From positions 1-37,015 of the forward strand of contig MCFH01000121.1 in the NCBI GenBank assembly GCA_002104945.1: 37,015 nucleotides of DNA, in the 5' to 3' direction. This stretch comes from Piromyces finnis. Lineage: Eukaryota > Neocallimastigomycota > Neocallimastigomycetes > Neocallimastigales > Neocallimastigaceae. The notes below the pieces were generated by a model, which worked only from the letters and a program-made list of their open reading frames with translations, had not been told where the DNA came from and searched no databases. The number at the start of each line of letters is the position of its first letter. The first letter of the stretch is position 1. The position numbers and the translations under genes were made by a program. Below are positions 12,386 to 20,966 of the stretch, one piece after another.

Positions 12386-12840
12386 AATTATTATTATTGT
12401 TTGGATTTTGATAATGGGTTTTATTCTTATTGAATTTCCTATTGTTTCTCTTATTGTATGTTGATTTTATTATTATTATAATTGATATTTAATTTATTAT
12501 TAGTACAAGAGAATTTTCAAAATTATACCTTTGTAACCATTTCACTTAAAGTGTTAGGTAAAATATCAGCTTTCTAATTATTCTAATTTTGGATGTAACA
12601 TTTAAAAATATTAGTAAAGATAATGTACTCTCTAAACAACGACTAAATCTCAATTTGTAATATAATCTTCACTTTTCCATAAGTGTTTCTTTATTATTAT
12701 TGAATCATGGCTAAACTTAATTGAAAACTAAGTACACTATCTTGAAAAAGTTTCGCATTAATACTTAATATTTGTTAATTAATGTCACTAGATTATCATC
12801 TTTCCATAATTCAATTATAAGTTGACAGGTAATTGGTAAT
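12363..12840 (-). pseudogene. gag: family B gag, left arm plus single-copy loop
   Basis: Read on the minus strand, 12363-12664 is the inverted copy of the right-arm gag fragment. The reading continues into 12665-12840, which has no counterpart in the right arm. In broken frames that segment gives gag-like text such as ELWKDDNLVTLINKY and FQDSVLSFQLSLAMIQ. The left arm therefore reaches about 175 bp further into gag than the right arm, so the loop is simply more of the same element. No start codon or zinc knuckle is seen. Confidence 0.55.
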
Positions 12841-12856
12841 CGTAACAATTACTTAG

Positions 12857-13162
12857 AGATTTAAGTCGTTGTTTAGAGATAGTGACATTAGTCTTTCACT
12901 AATATTTTTAAATGGTTTACATCCAAAATATAAGAATGAAATTAAGAAAGCTGATATTTTACCTAACACTTTAAGTGAAATGGTTACAAAGTGTATAATT
13001 TTTGAAAATTCTCTTGCTACTAATAATAAATTAAATATCAATAATAATAATAATAAAAATCAACATTACAATAAGAGAAACAATAGGAAATTCAATAAGA
13101 ATAAAACCCATTATCAAAATTCAAACAATAATAATAATTATGTCAATAAAGTTCAAAGATGA
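12857..13162 (+). CDS. gag: family B gag, C-terminal fragment
   Basis: The frame is open from 12857 to TGA 13160-13162, but its 5' part is missing at the palindrome junction, so no real start exists (the TTG at 12869 is not credible). It encodes the end of a gag domain (LSLIFLNGLHPKYKNEIKK) followed by a basic, Asn-rich tail with runs of Asn. No CCHC zinc knuckle is visible, so RNA binding may rest on the basic tail. It overlaps the protease frame, which lies +1 to it, from well upstream of 13140, so the site of any frameshift cannot be located. It is a truncated structural protein and probably not functional alone. Confidence 0.65.
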   Translation, partial: RFKSLFRDSDISLSLIFLNGLHPKYKNEIKKADILPNTLSEMVTKCIIFENSLATNNKLNINNNNNKNQHYNKRNNRKFNKNKTHYQNSNNNNNYVNKVQR

Positions 13163-13880
13163 ACTCAAAAAACTAAGAAATGAACTCTCAAGAGAGTCTA
13201 AGAGAGTTCATAATACAAAAATAATACATTACAACTTTCCTACATATGACTCTAAAATAAATAAAAAATTGCCTACAACATTTTTCAACTTTAAATTTTT
13301 TATCCCAATTAAATTAAACAAACTTTATGATTTAAAAAATTCAATTAATAAAAATCAATACAATTTAATTTTAGATAGTGGCTCATATTGCAACTTTATT
13401 TCAATCAACTTGGTCAATAAATTAAAACTAAAACCACACAAATTATTACACTCAATTGAAATAAATGGAATTAGTGGTTCAATATTTATTGATACATACA
13501 CCTTCTTATATTTTAAGACTACTATCTATATTAATCATTCAAAATTTTTAATTACTTTTAAAGAAAAATTTCTAATTATTAAAAATCTTCCAACAGATTT
13601 GTTATTAGGCAATAAATTTTTACACAAATATCAACTACATTTTAATTATAATAAAAATTTTGTATATTCAAGTTTAAATTTTAACAATTTTAAAAAATTA
13701 AATTCTAATAAAATTATATATAAAATTAATAAAAACCGATTGAATAAATCCAAAAATTTAAAAATTAAAAACATTAATCATAATAAATTAACTTCCAATA
13801 CATCTTTTAATAATTTGAAAAATTACTCTAAACCAAAATATCAAAATTTCAGCTATAATTACTTATTCACTCATTTTTAG
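13140..13880 (+). CDS. family B aspartic protease and linker
   Basis: This is a 246-codon frame with a retropepsin domain: active site LILDSGSYCNFISINLV at about residues 78-94 and the second-half motif DLLLGNKFLHKYQLHF near residues 152-167. Its Asn/Lys-rich tail acts as a linker to RT. The protease would cleave Gag and Pol. The ATG at 13140 is only the first in-frame Met. The frame is open much further upstream, so it probably depends on gag translation. It ends in CAT TTT TAG (13872-13880). The pol frame is one base back (-1) and open from 13859, so a -1 shift at this T run would join protease to pol. A one-base deletion would look the same. Confidence 0.75.
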   Translation: MSIKFKDELKKLRNELSRESKRVHNTKIIHYNFPTYDSKINKKLPTTFFNFKFFIPIKLNKLYDLKNSINKNQYNLILDSGSYCNFISINLVNKLKLKPHKLLHSIEINGISGSIFIDTYTFLYFKTTIYINHSKFLITFKEKFLIIKNLPTDLLLGNKFLHKYQLHFNYNKNFVYSSLNFNNFKKLNSNKIIYKINKNRLNKSKNLKIKNINHNKLTSNTSFNNLKNYSKPKYQNFSYNYLFTHF

Positions 13881-16873
13881 CTAATAGTGAAAAAGATTAT
13901 AATACTGATGATGAAGATGATAATGAAGAAGACTTCAAATTAGAAGAAGTACCAGAACCATATCGTGATTTAGCGGAAGTTTTCAGCAAGGTTAAGGCTG
14001 ATAAACTACCACCACATAGGCTAACGGATTGTAAAATCGTTTTACAAAAAGATGCTTCTTTACATTATGGTCCTATATATCCTCTATCTGAAGATGAATC
14101 CCAAGTTCTTAAAGAATACATAGATGAAAATCTCAAGAAAGGATTCATTAGACCATCTGAATCTCCAGCTGGTTATCCTGTTTTATTTCAGAAAAAGAAG
14201 GATGGATCGTTACGTCTTTGTATTGATTACAAAAAATTAAATGCAGTTACAATTCGCAATTCTTACCCACTTCCTCTAATTACTGATATTATCGAAAGAG
14301 TGAAAGGTGCTAAATTCTTTTCAAAATTAGATCTTCGTTCTGCTTACAATTTAGTGCGTATTCGTGAAGGAGACGAATATAAGACAGCTTTTAGAACTAA
14401 ATATGGTCACTATGAATATTTAGTAATGCCTTTTGGTTTAAGAAATGCCCCTGCTACATTTCAATCATTTATTAATTCAGTATTACGCCCTTATTTAGAA
14501 AAATTTGTTATTTTATATTTAGATGATATTCTGATTTACTCGGAAACATTAGATGAACATATACAACATGTTCGTACTGTTCTCCAAACATTGCTCAAAA
14601 ATAATTTATTTGCTAAATTAAAGAAATGTGAATTTCACAAGCCAGAAGTTGAATTTTTAGGACACGTTATATCAGGCAATGGTATATCTACTGATCCAAA
14701 GAAAATTAAATCTGTCCAAGAATGGCCTACACCTAATTGTGTAAAAGATGTTCAACGCTTTGTTGGATTATGCAACTATTATAGAAGATTTATAAAAGAT
14801 TTTGCTACTATTGCTAAACCGCTTCACAATTTAACAAAGAAAAATACTAGTTTTAATTGGAATGATAAATGTAATAACTCATTTTTAGAATTAAAAAAGA
14901 GACTAATCTCTTCACCTATTTTATTACATCCAGATCTAACCAAACCATTTATTGTCGAATGCGATGCTAGTAATTTTGCCATTGGTTGTATACTTTCTCA
15001 AAAGGATGAAGATAACAAATTACATCCTGTAGCATATTATTCAAGATGTTTAAACAATGCTGAATTAAATTATTCAATTACTGAAAAGGAACTTTTAGCT
15101 ATAAAATGTGCATTTTCTACCTGGAGACATTTATTACTAGGTGCTAAATACCAAGTAACCGTTTTTACTGACCATAAAAACCTTCTATACACCTTAGGTG
15201 GTAAAGTCGGAAACCAACGTCAACATCGTTGGCATTTATTTTTCCAAGAATATAATTTTCAATTAATATACCGCCAAGGAAGAAAAAATGGTAAACCTGA
15301 TAGTTTGTCAAGAAGACCTGATTACGAGAAAAATAATGTTGAACCTAAACCAGAACATATATTAGATTATAAAAACGTTCCCGATACTCCATGTTTTGTT
15401 GGTATTGTTGGTTCTCTCATTGATCAAATAATAGAAAATTATAAGGATGATGAAAATGCGAATAATATTTATCTTTACTTTAGTCCTAATAATGCTAATC
15501 AAGGTTACTTTTACAGACCTTTCAGAAAAATGGAAAAATTTAAAATAAAAAATAATTTAATTTTATATAATAATTTAATTTATGTACCAGAAAAACTTCA
15601 TGTAGATATTTTAACCAGGTACCATGATAACGCTACTGCTGGACATTTAGGTATTCGAAGAACTGAAGAACTAATTAACCGTAATTTTTGGTGGCCCAAA
15701 ATGCATCAAGATATCGTAAATTTTGTCAATTCTTGCGAACAATGTTCCAGAAATAAAGTTAATAGACATAAAAGATATGATCTTTTAAGACCTTTAGAAA
15801 TTCCTGATCGCCCTTGGAAATCTATTGAAATCGATTTTCTTTGTGGTCTCCCTGAATCAAAAAAGTTTTCCGTTATAATGGTTGTTGTAGATCGCTTTTC
15901 AAAAATGATTCACCTTATTCCGTTCAAAGAAATACCTACAGCTGAAGAAACTGCCAAAGCTTTCCTAAAAAATATTTTTAAACTCCATGGACTACCTACA
16001 GATATTTATACGGACAGAGGAACACAATTTACTAGTGCTTTATGGATAGAAATTATGGAAAAATTGCGTGTTAAGCCAAAAATAGCTACCACAGATCACC
16101 ATGAGACCGTTGGTCAAGTAGAACGTTGTAACTCTTTCATTGAACAATATTTACGTTGCTACTCAAGAACATTTTTCCACGATGACTGGATTGAATGGTT
16201 ACATCTAGCTGAATTTGTTTATAATAATACTGTTCATGAATCTACAAAACAAACTCCATTTTTCATTAATTATGGATTCCACCCACCTATGGATGATGTC
16301 TTTTTGTTTCAAGGTTCTGATTCAAACTTTAAATACATTAAAGATGTTAGTAAAAATTTCCTTTTAGTTAAAGATGTTTTGCTTAGATCTCAAGATTTAT
16401 ACAAAAGAGCTGCCGATAAGAAAAGAATTATTGCTCCTGAATTGAATGAAGGACAAAAAGTTTGGATTCATGCACCTCCTGCTTTTGCTACTACTGAAAA
16501 TGCCAAACTAGCGCCTCGTAAGTATGGTCCTTACAAGGTTTTAGAAGTTTTAAACAATGGTAATTATAAAATAGATATTTCAAAATCACCTTTTCCAAAA
16601 CACCACCCTGTATTTCACATATCGGAACTTGAACCTTATGTATCTACGCCAGATAAATTTAAAAATAGATTTAAATATAAAGAAACTAATGCAGAAATTA
16701 TAGAAATTGGTGACTTTAGGACAAATTATAAAGAAAAACGCTACGAATATAAAATTCGTTATAAACACCGCCTAAGTTGGCACTGGGTTCCTGCTACAGT
16801 AATAGAAAGTGACCCAAGATATCAAGAATTATTAATTCAATTCAATAAAAGTATTAGAAAACACAAAATCTAA
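13859..16873 (+). CDS. pol: family B Pol: RT, RNase H, integrase, divergent chromodomain
   Basis: This frame is open from 13859 to TAA 16871-16873, about 1000 codons, and replicates and integrates the element. It starts with an acidic linker and LPPHRLTDCKI, then RT with [29 protein letters not shown] and Tyr-Leu-Asp-Asp (Asp codons 14522 and 14525). RNase H shows ECDASNFAIG, KELLAIKCAF, FTDHKNLLY and KPDSLSRRPDY. Integrase has an HHCC finger (HDNATAGH...CEQC) and catalytic Asp 15833, Asp 16013 and Glu 16121, a D,D35E spacing. The C-terminus (about 16690-16860) looks like a chromodomain (YEYKIRYKH, WHWVP), but the first cage position is not aromatic, so methyl-lysine binding is doubtful. It has no ATG of its own and would be made as a fusion. 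Unlike the left-arm copy it is uninterrupted. Confidence 0.9.
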   Translation, partial: LLIHSFLANSEKDYNTDDEDDNEEDFKLEEVPEPYRDLAEVFSKVKADKLPPHRLTDCKIVLQKDASLHYGPIYPLSEDESQVLKEYIDENLKKGFIRPSESPAGYPVLFQKKKDGSLRLCIDYKKLNAVTIRNSYPLPLITDIIERVKGAKFFSKLDLRSAYNLVRIREGDEYKTAFRTKYGHYEYLVMPFGLRNAPATFQSFINSVLRPYLEKFVILYLDDILIYSETLDEHIQHVRTVLQTLLKNNLFAKLKKCEFHKPEVEFLGHVISGNGISTDPKKIKSVQEWPTPNCVKDVQRFVGLCNYYRRFIKDFATIAKPLHNLTKKNTSFNWNDKCNNSFLELKKRLISSPILLHPDLTKPFIVECDASNFAIGCILSQKDEDNKLHPVAYYSRCLNNAELNYSITEKELLAIKCAFSTWRHLLLGAKYQVTVFTDHKNLLYTLGGKVGNQRQHRWHLFFQEYNFQLIYRQGRKNGKPDSLSRRPDYEKNNVEPKPEHILDYKNVPDTPCFVGIVGSLIDQIIENYKDDENANNIYLYFSPNNANQGYFYRPFRKMEKFKIKNNLILYNNLIYVPEKLHVDILTRYHDNATAGHLGIRRTEELINRNFWWPKMHQDIVNFVNSCEQCSRNKVNRHKRYDLLRPLEIPDRPWKSIEIDFLCGLPESKKFSVIMVVVDRFSKMIHLIPFKEIPTAEETAKAFLKNIFKLHGLPTDIYTDRGTQFTSALWIEIMEKLRVKPKIATTDHHETVGQVERCNSFIEQYLRCYSRTFFHDDWIEWLHLAEFVYNNTVHESTKQTPFFINYGFHPPMDDVFLFQGSDSNFKYIKDVSKNFLLVKDVLLRSQDLYKRAADKKRIIAPELNEGQKVWIHAPPAFATTENAKLAPRKYGPYKVLEVLNNGNYKIDISKSPFPKHHPVFHISELEPYVSTPDKFKNRFKYKETNAEIIEIGDFRTNYKEKRYEYKIRYKHRLSWHWVPATVIESDPRYQELLIQFNKSIRKHKI

Positions 16874-17780
16874 TTCTTTAAATTGCATTTCAACAATTTT
16901 ATTTTTTAAAAATTTATTAATATCTTTCACTAACATTATGTTTTATTATAATTTGTATTACTCATCTAATACATTTCAACACAAATTTCAAAAATTTTTT
17001 TCTATGAATGTTAAATTTCAATTCAATAATTTTTGATCCAACAATTTTATCAATTTATTTAATTTAAAACACAAAATTTTTATAATGAAAATTAAATATT
17101 TAAAGAGAATAATTTTCAATTTATTTTAGCAGTACAATTACAAATATTTATATGTTGTTAATGCTTATTTTATTCTCTATTCAATAGTATCAATTTCAAT
17201 ATTGTCACCATCTCGATCGATCATTAAAATCAATATTCTTTCAGTGACATTTTTTCAAAAAGTTTAGTTCAAAATTTTTTTTGTATTTAATGAAAAAATT
17301 TTTTATTATTAAAAATTTTTCAAAAATTTCAAAAATTTTTTTTTCAAAATCATATTAATTAAAGTTTATTTGATCAATTTTTGAAATTTCAATTATTTTA
17401 GCAAATGTTAACATTTTTCAAAAATAAAAAGTGTTTCAATATCCTAGGAATAATATTTCTTATTCAAATTTTAATTTTTCGTACGAATTTCAATTTTTTC
17501 ACTCAATGATCAATTTAAATTTCAACATTTCTTTCAAAAATTTTATGAATTTGACTGAATGTTACACAAGAAAATGTTTTTTAATTTTATTTCATATATT
17601 GCAATATATTCAACATATTATATTAAATATATTCTTTATTTAGTTACCATTTTATTTCATGTTACACATACAACTATATATTGGTTTATATTTAATATAT
17701 ACTACTTCAATTTATTTCAATTATACTTTATTATACAACTTTATTTTATATTATTTCAATCGCCTGGTATTCGATTTTTT
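16874..17780 (+). other. family B 3' noncoding region, right arm
   Basis: This is a 0.9-kb AT-rich tract between pol and the polypurine tract. It includes self-complementary A/T runs near 17270-17345 and a CGATCGATCA motif near 17214. Three short overlapping frames (17431-17919) cross into the LTR. They have low-complexity, Phe/Ile/Tyr-rich text and no domain, so I do not call them genes. Confidence 0.55.
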
Positions 17781-17792
17781 TTGGCGGAGCGA
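17781..17792 (+). promoter_or_regulatory. polypurine tract of family B
   Basis: TTGGCGGAGCGA lies directly before the LTR start TGTCACG at 17793, after a long T run. It is the most GC-rich patch nearby and recurs at the same place in the copies at 7838-7849 and 36129-36140 (both on -). Confidence 0.6.
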
Positions 17793-18826
17793 TGTCACGA
17801 ATACTAGTGAAATTACAATTTCAAGATCACTTGGAATTGTGAAATCACTTATGAAAATTCAAAATCAACAAATATTTTATTTTCAAATAAATTATAAAAT
17901 TTTATTAAGAAATATTTAAAAATTTAGAAAAGGTTAAAATATGACCTTAACCCTTAATAATTTTTATAATAAATAACTTTAACCCTTATCGTTAAAATGG
18001 AATAAGAAAAAAACACGCGTATCTCCTCAACGAATGACGATTTTTGAATAAAAATATTTTGGTTATAATTACGTTCGTTAGAAAGCCACGCTCGAGACAA
18101 ACAACATATCTTAAAATCATGTCAATATCTCTGCTGGTTCACGAGATATTCCAATTTAAAGATATTTTGTTAGCAATGATTAATTGTTTATTCAGAGAAT
18201 GATCACCCCTGATATATCAAACATAAATCATTCACTCAAAGTATAAAAAATTATTGTTTAATTAAATTAAAATTATTTTCCGGAACTAATTAACTTTATT
18301 TTATAATAATTATTTCAATAACATAATTTATAATCTTTGAACTAGAGGATTATAATTATTAATATTATATTCAATGAATTATATTATAATTAAGAAATAA
18401 TTAATATTATGAATATTATAAACAATAGTTATTTTTTAATAATTAGGAATAAGTCTTAAGTTTAGTTTAAGTATTATAAAATATATTATGAATATAATCA
18501 TGTATTGAAAAGTTATTTTATTATTAAATGTAAAATTACAAATAGTATAAATAGTTTAGAATAGTTTTATGAATTAAATCTTTGTAAAGATTATTAACTT
18601 ATTAATACTTAATAAGTATTACTATTAAATAATCTTATTATTATATATATTCTTTAAATAAAATAAAAAGGAATTATTTTAACTATAATACATAATTTAA
18701 TTATTCATTTATAAATCAATTAAGATTATTTTAATAAAACATTTTTTTTCTAACCTAGTTATCTTTTAACCTTTTATTTAATTTAATATTTTAATATTAA
18801 ATTATAAGTTTAGTAAAACTTTTACA
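17793..18826 (+). mobile_element. family B 3' LTR, right palindrome arm
   Basis: This is a 1034-bp LTR with termini TGTCACGAAT and CTTTTACA. Four copies in the window (6838-7837 -, 17793-18826 +, 25873-27004 +, 35095-36128 -) define the ends, and the copy at 25873 has a perfect target-site duplication that confirms them. It would carry promoter and polyadenylation signals, but none is identified with certainty. It abuts the truncated element C LTR without any gap. Confidence 0.9.
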
Positions 18827-19641
18827 GAATTAACCTTCAACTATTTATATTCCTTACTAGTGTTTAACTCTATTTTTAAAATATAAAAATTATAATATAT
18901 AATTTTTATACATTTTTCTAGTAATTATTCATATTTTTATTATATAGTTATATTATTTGTATATAGTTATTTAAGACCTTTATTATTAGTATTAGTATAA
19001 TTACTTATAATATTTTATACTTATAAATTTTACAAAATTTTATTATTAAAATAGTTATAGGAATTTTATTATTATTTAAGGTTTATTTTATTAATTAACT
19101 TTATTGTATAATATTTTATAATTTGAAATTATGACATAGAATTTAATTATAATTTTTACTAAAAGAGGCAACTGTTACACACAAAACAGAAGATACCTCG
19201 ACAGAAAAATTATTATTTATGTCTAAAAAAGGGCATAATTAATTGAATAATATAATTTTATTATATGTCATAATTAAATATATAATATATGATATGCAAA
19301 AATGTTACACATATCATAAATTAAAATTTTATTAATTATAAATTAAAAATTTTTCTATTCAAATATTAAGAGATTATTCATAATATATATTAAGGATTTA
19401 ATTAATATATGTTACAGTGAATGATCCATATATTATGAATGAAATCAATTTAAATCCTTAGCTATCCAAAACCATTAAATTTCAAATAATGGATAGTTGG
19501 AAAAAGTACGAGGATTTTTGAGAAAATTTTTAAAAATTGAAAAATCAAAAAATAAATTAAATGAATAAAAATTAAAATTAAATAAATTTTTATTTTTATA
19601 ACTATTCAAGTGTTTTGTGATATCTTATTTGAACCGTAGCA
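18827..19641 (+). mobile_element. element C 5' LTR, first 44 bp missing
   Basis: These 815 bp match 25003-25817 of the 3' LTR at the same length and, as far as I can read, without difference. The first 44 bp of the LTR (24959-25002 in the 3' copy) are absent, and the family B LTR end sits there instead. The LTR ends GAACCGTAGCA at 19641. Identical LTRs mean a very recent insertion, so the truncation is younger still, or it is an assembly junction. With the 5' terminus gone, integrase could not use this end again. Confidence 0.9.
19376..19460 (+). repeat. interleaved inverted repeats (pseudoknot-capable) in LTR C
   Basis: Arm 1 is ATTCATAATATAT (19376-19388), arm 2 TAAGGATTTAA (19391-19401), arm 1' ATATATTATGAAT (19428-19440) and arm 2' TTAAATCCTTA (19450-19460). 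Both pairs are perfect (13 and 11 bp) and occur in the order 1-2-1'-2'. The same arrangement exists in the 3' LTR at about 25552-25636. A third pair, CTATCCA/TGGATAG, follows at 19462-19496. Confidence 0.6.
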
Positions 19642-20057
19642 TAATTAATGGTAGAGATATCGGGGATAATAATAACATATTGATATCACACTACATTTTT
19701 ATAGTTACTTTTATAATTGTTTTTGTATTATTATTTAATTAAAATAGTTAATAATTCAAAAGAGGGTTATACTAGTATAATAAAAAGTTATATACTTCAA
19801 GGCACAAATTAAAATAGTTAATAGAGAGAAATTAATATTGTTAATTGGTGCAGTTAAGGAAGTATTTTATATTGGTATTACTAGTTTAACTAAAGAGAAT
19901 AATTATTAGTGTTGTTAATTAAATATATTTCAAATATTGTTGTAATTCATTCTTTTAAATTCTTATAAAAGAAAATTATTTTTTTTTAAACTTGTTTCAT
20001 TCTTTAATATTATTGTAAAATTGTATTTTTATCTTTATTTAAAACTTGTATATAAAA
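19642..20057 (+). other. element C leader with candidate primer-binding site
   Basis: This is the untranslated region between the LTR end and the gag ATG. At 19649-19665 the sequence TGGTAGAGATATCGGGG starts with TGG, the complement of a tRNA CCA end, 7 nt after the LTR. It is unusually GC-rich for the area and could be the minus-strand primer site. I cannot name a matching tRNA. The rest is AT-rich with no other feature seen. Confidence 0.4.
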
Positions 20058-20966
20058 ATGAGTACGGGAGCTGATAAATCTATTGACTTTGCTAAATTAA
20101 TGAAGGAATTAAAGCATGTCACTAGATTAACCGAAGATAATTTGGACATTAAGACTTGGTATAGTCAATTAAAGTATTGGACTATGCTTCAAGATGTTAA
20201 AAGTCCAAAAATGGTGTTTCTAGCTTGTTTGTTTACTACTACAGGAACACCAAATGAACTTATTCAAGAGTTGAATCCTAATAAGGACTTCGAAAGTGAT
20301 GAAGACAGTGAAGATAGTGATGAAGAAGATGAAGGTAGAGGAAAGAGAAGAGCTCACTACCCTTCCCTTAAAAAGATAGTCACTATGTTAGAAGAATTTT
20401 ATGGAGTAAAGGAAGATCAAATAGAACTTCTCAAGGAGCTTAGGGATATGCGAATCAAAAAGAATGAAAAAGTAAAAGACTTCAACATAAGGTACCGTTC
20501 CTTGTATGTCAAACTAGACAAGAAGCGTAGAAGGAAAGTAGATGTTGAAGATTACTTAGATTCCATTGAGCCTAACTATAAAGCCTGGGAAAATGTGCGT
20601 AGGGAAAAAGAAGTTACCTTAGCAGAAGCCTACAAGCTTGCCGAAGATGGGGACAGACTAAATTTAAGAAATCGTCATAAAGCTAACAATTATGATGTAT
20701 CCACCTCTTCTAACTCTGATAAAAGATATAAAAATAAATATGAAAGAAAAGAAGATAGCTATGAAAGGAACAAGAAGCCAACAATAGCGAATTATGGTAA
20801 TGATAAGAAAGATCCTATGAATGAGTTGACGGAGAAAATGAGAAACTTAACTATCAAAACTTGCTACTTTTGCAACGAGAAGGGACACTTTCAATATCAT
20901 TGTCCTAAGCTGAGTGCCATAGTAGAAGAAAACAAACAAAAGGCCAGAAAAGGTCATTTAAATTAG
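20058..20966 (+). CDS. gag: element C Gag with CCHC zinc knuckle
   Basis: This encodes a 302-residue Gag, the structural protein of the particle. I place the start at ATG 20058; the frame extends four codons upstream only from a TTG. An alpha-helical capsid-like region (about residues 5-200, with TWYSQLKYW and VKDFNIRYRSLY) is interrupted at about residues 80-95 by a strongly acidic Asp/Glu/Ser stretch. A charged tail follows, then a zinc knuckle CYFCNEKGHFQYHC (C-X2-C-X4-H-X4-C) at about residues 270-283. The gene stops at TAG 20964-20966, directly after a slippery heptamer, so a fraction of ribosomes should shift -1 into pol. It is complete and free of indels. Confidence 0.92.
   Translation: MSTGADKSIDFAKLMKELKHVTRLTEDNLDIKTWYSQLKYWTMLQDVKSPKMVFLACLFTTTGTPNELIQELNPNKDFESDEDSEDSDEEDEGRGKRRAHYPSLKKIVTMLEEFYGVKEDQIELLKELRDMRIKKNEKVKDFNIRYRSLYVKLDKKRRRKVDVEDYLDSIEPNYKAWENVRREKEVTLAEAYKLAEDGDRLNLRNRHKANNYDVSTSSNSDKRYKNKYERKEDSYERNKKPTIANYGNDKKDPMNELTEKMRNLTIKTCYFCNEKGHFQYHCPKLSAIVEENKQKARKGHLN

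Larger units (their letters stand above)
6838..18826. repeat. giant palindrome: two family-B retrotransposon halves head to head
   Basis: The left arm 6838 to about 12664 is the reverse complement of the right arm, about 12841 to 18826. Matching landmarks include the LTR, the pol stop (8726-8728 versus 16871-16873) and the protease DSGSYCNF region (inside 12033-12257 versus about 13370-13405). Each arm is a 5'-truncated family B element: gag fragment, protease, pol, 3' noncoding, LTR. About 175 bp around 12665-12840 is present once, forming the loop. Both outer ends fall exactly on the LTR terminus (TG at 6838, CA at 18826), but the flanking sequences outside are unrelated. The 5-bp flanks ATTAT (6833-6837) and GAATT (18827-18831) are not a target-site duplication. 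The left arm is about 150 nt shorter, through many homopolymer-type indels. Confidence 0.85.

Noticed and set aside
17431-17919. Three short overlapping frames rich in Phe, Ile and Tyr, recurring at 36002-36490 and partly at 7743-8072
   Set aside because: They lie in the 3' noncoding/LTR region of family B and recur only because the repeat recurs. They cross the LTR boundary, have no domain, and are disrupted in the left arm.
6838-18826. Simple sequencing fold-back of one molecule as the whole explanation
   Set aside because: A fold-back read would mirror the flank beyond the LTR, and the sequences outside 6838 and 18826 are unrelated. A bridging fold-back within the repeat remains possible and is kept as the alternative.
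6833-18831. A target-site duplication around the whole palindrome
   Set aside because: The flanks are ATTAT and GAATT, which do not match, so a single clean insertion is not supported.
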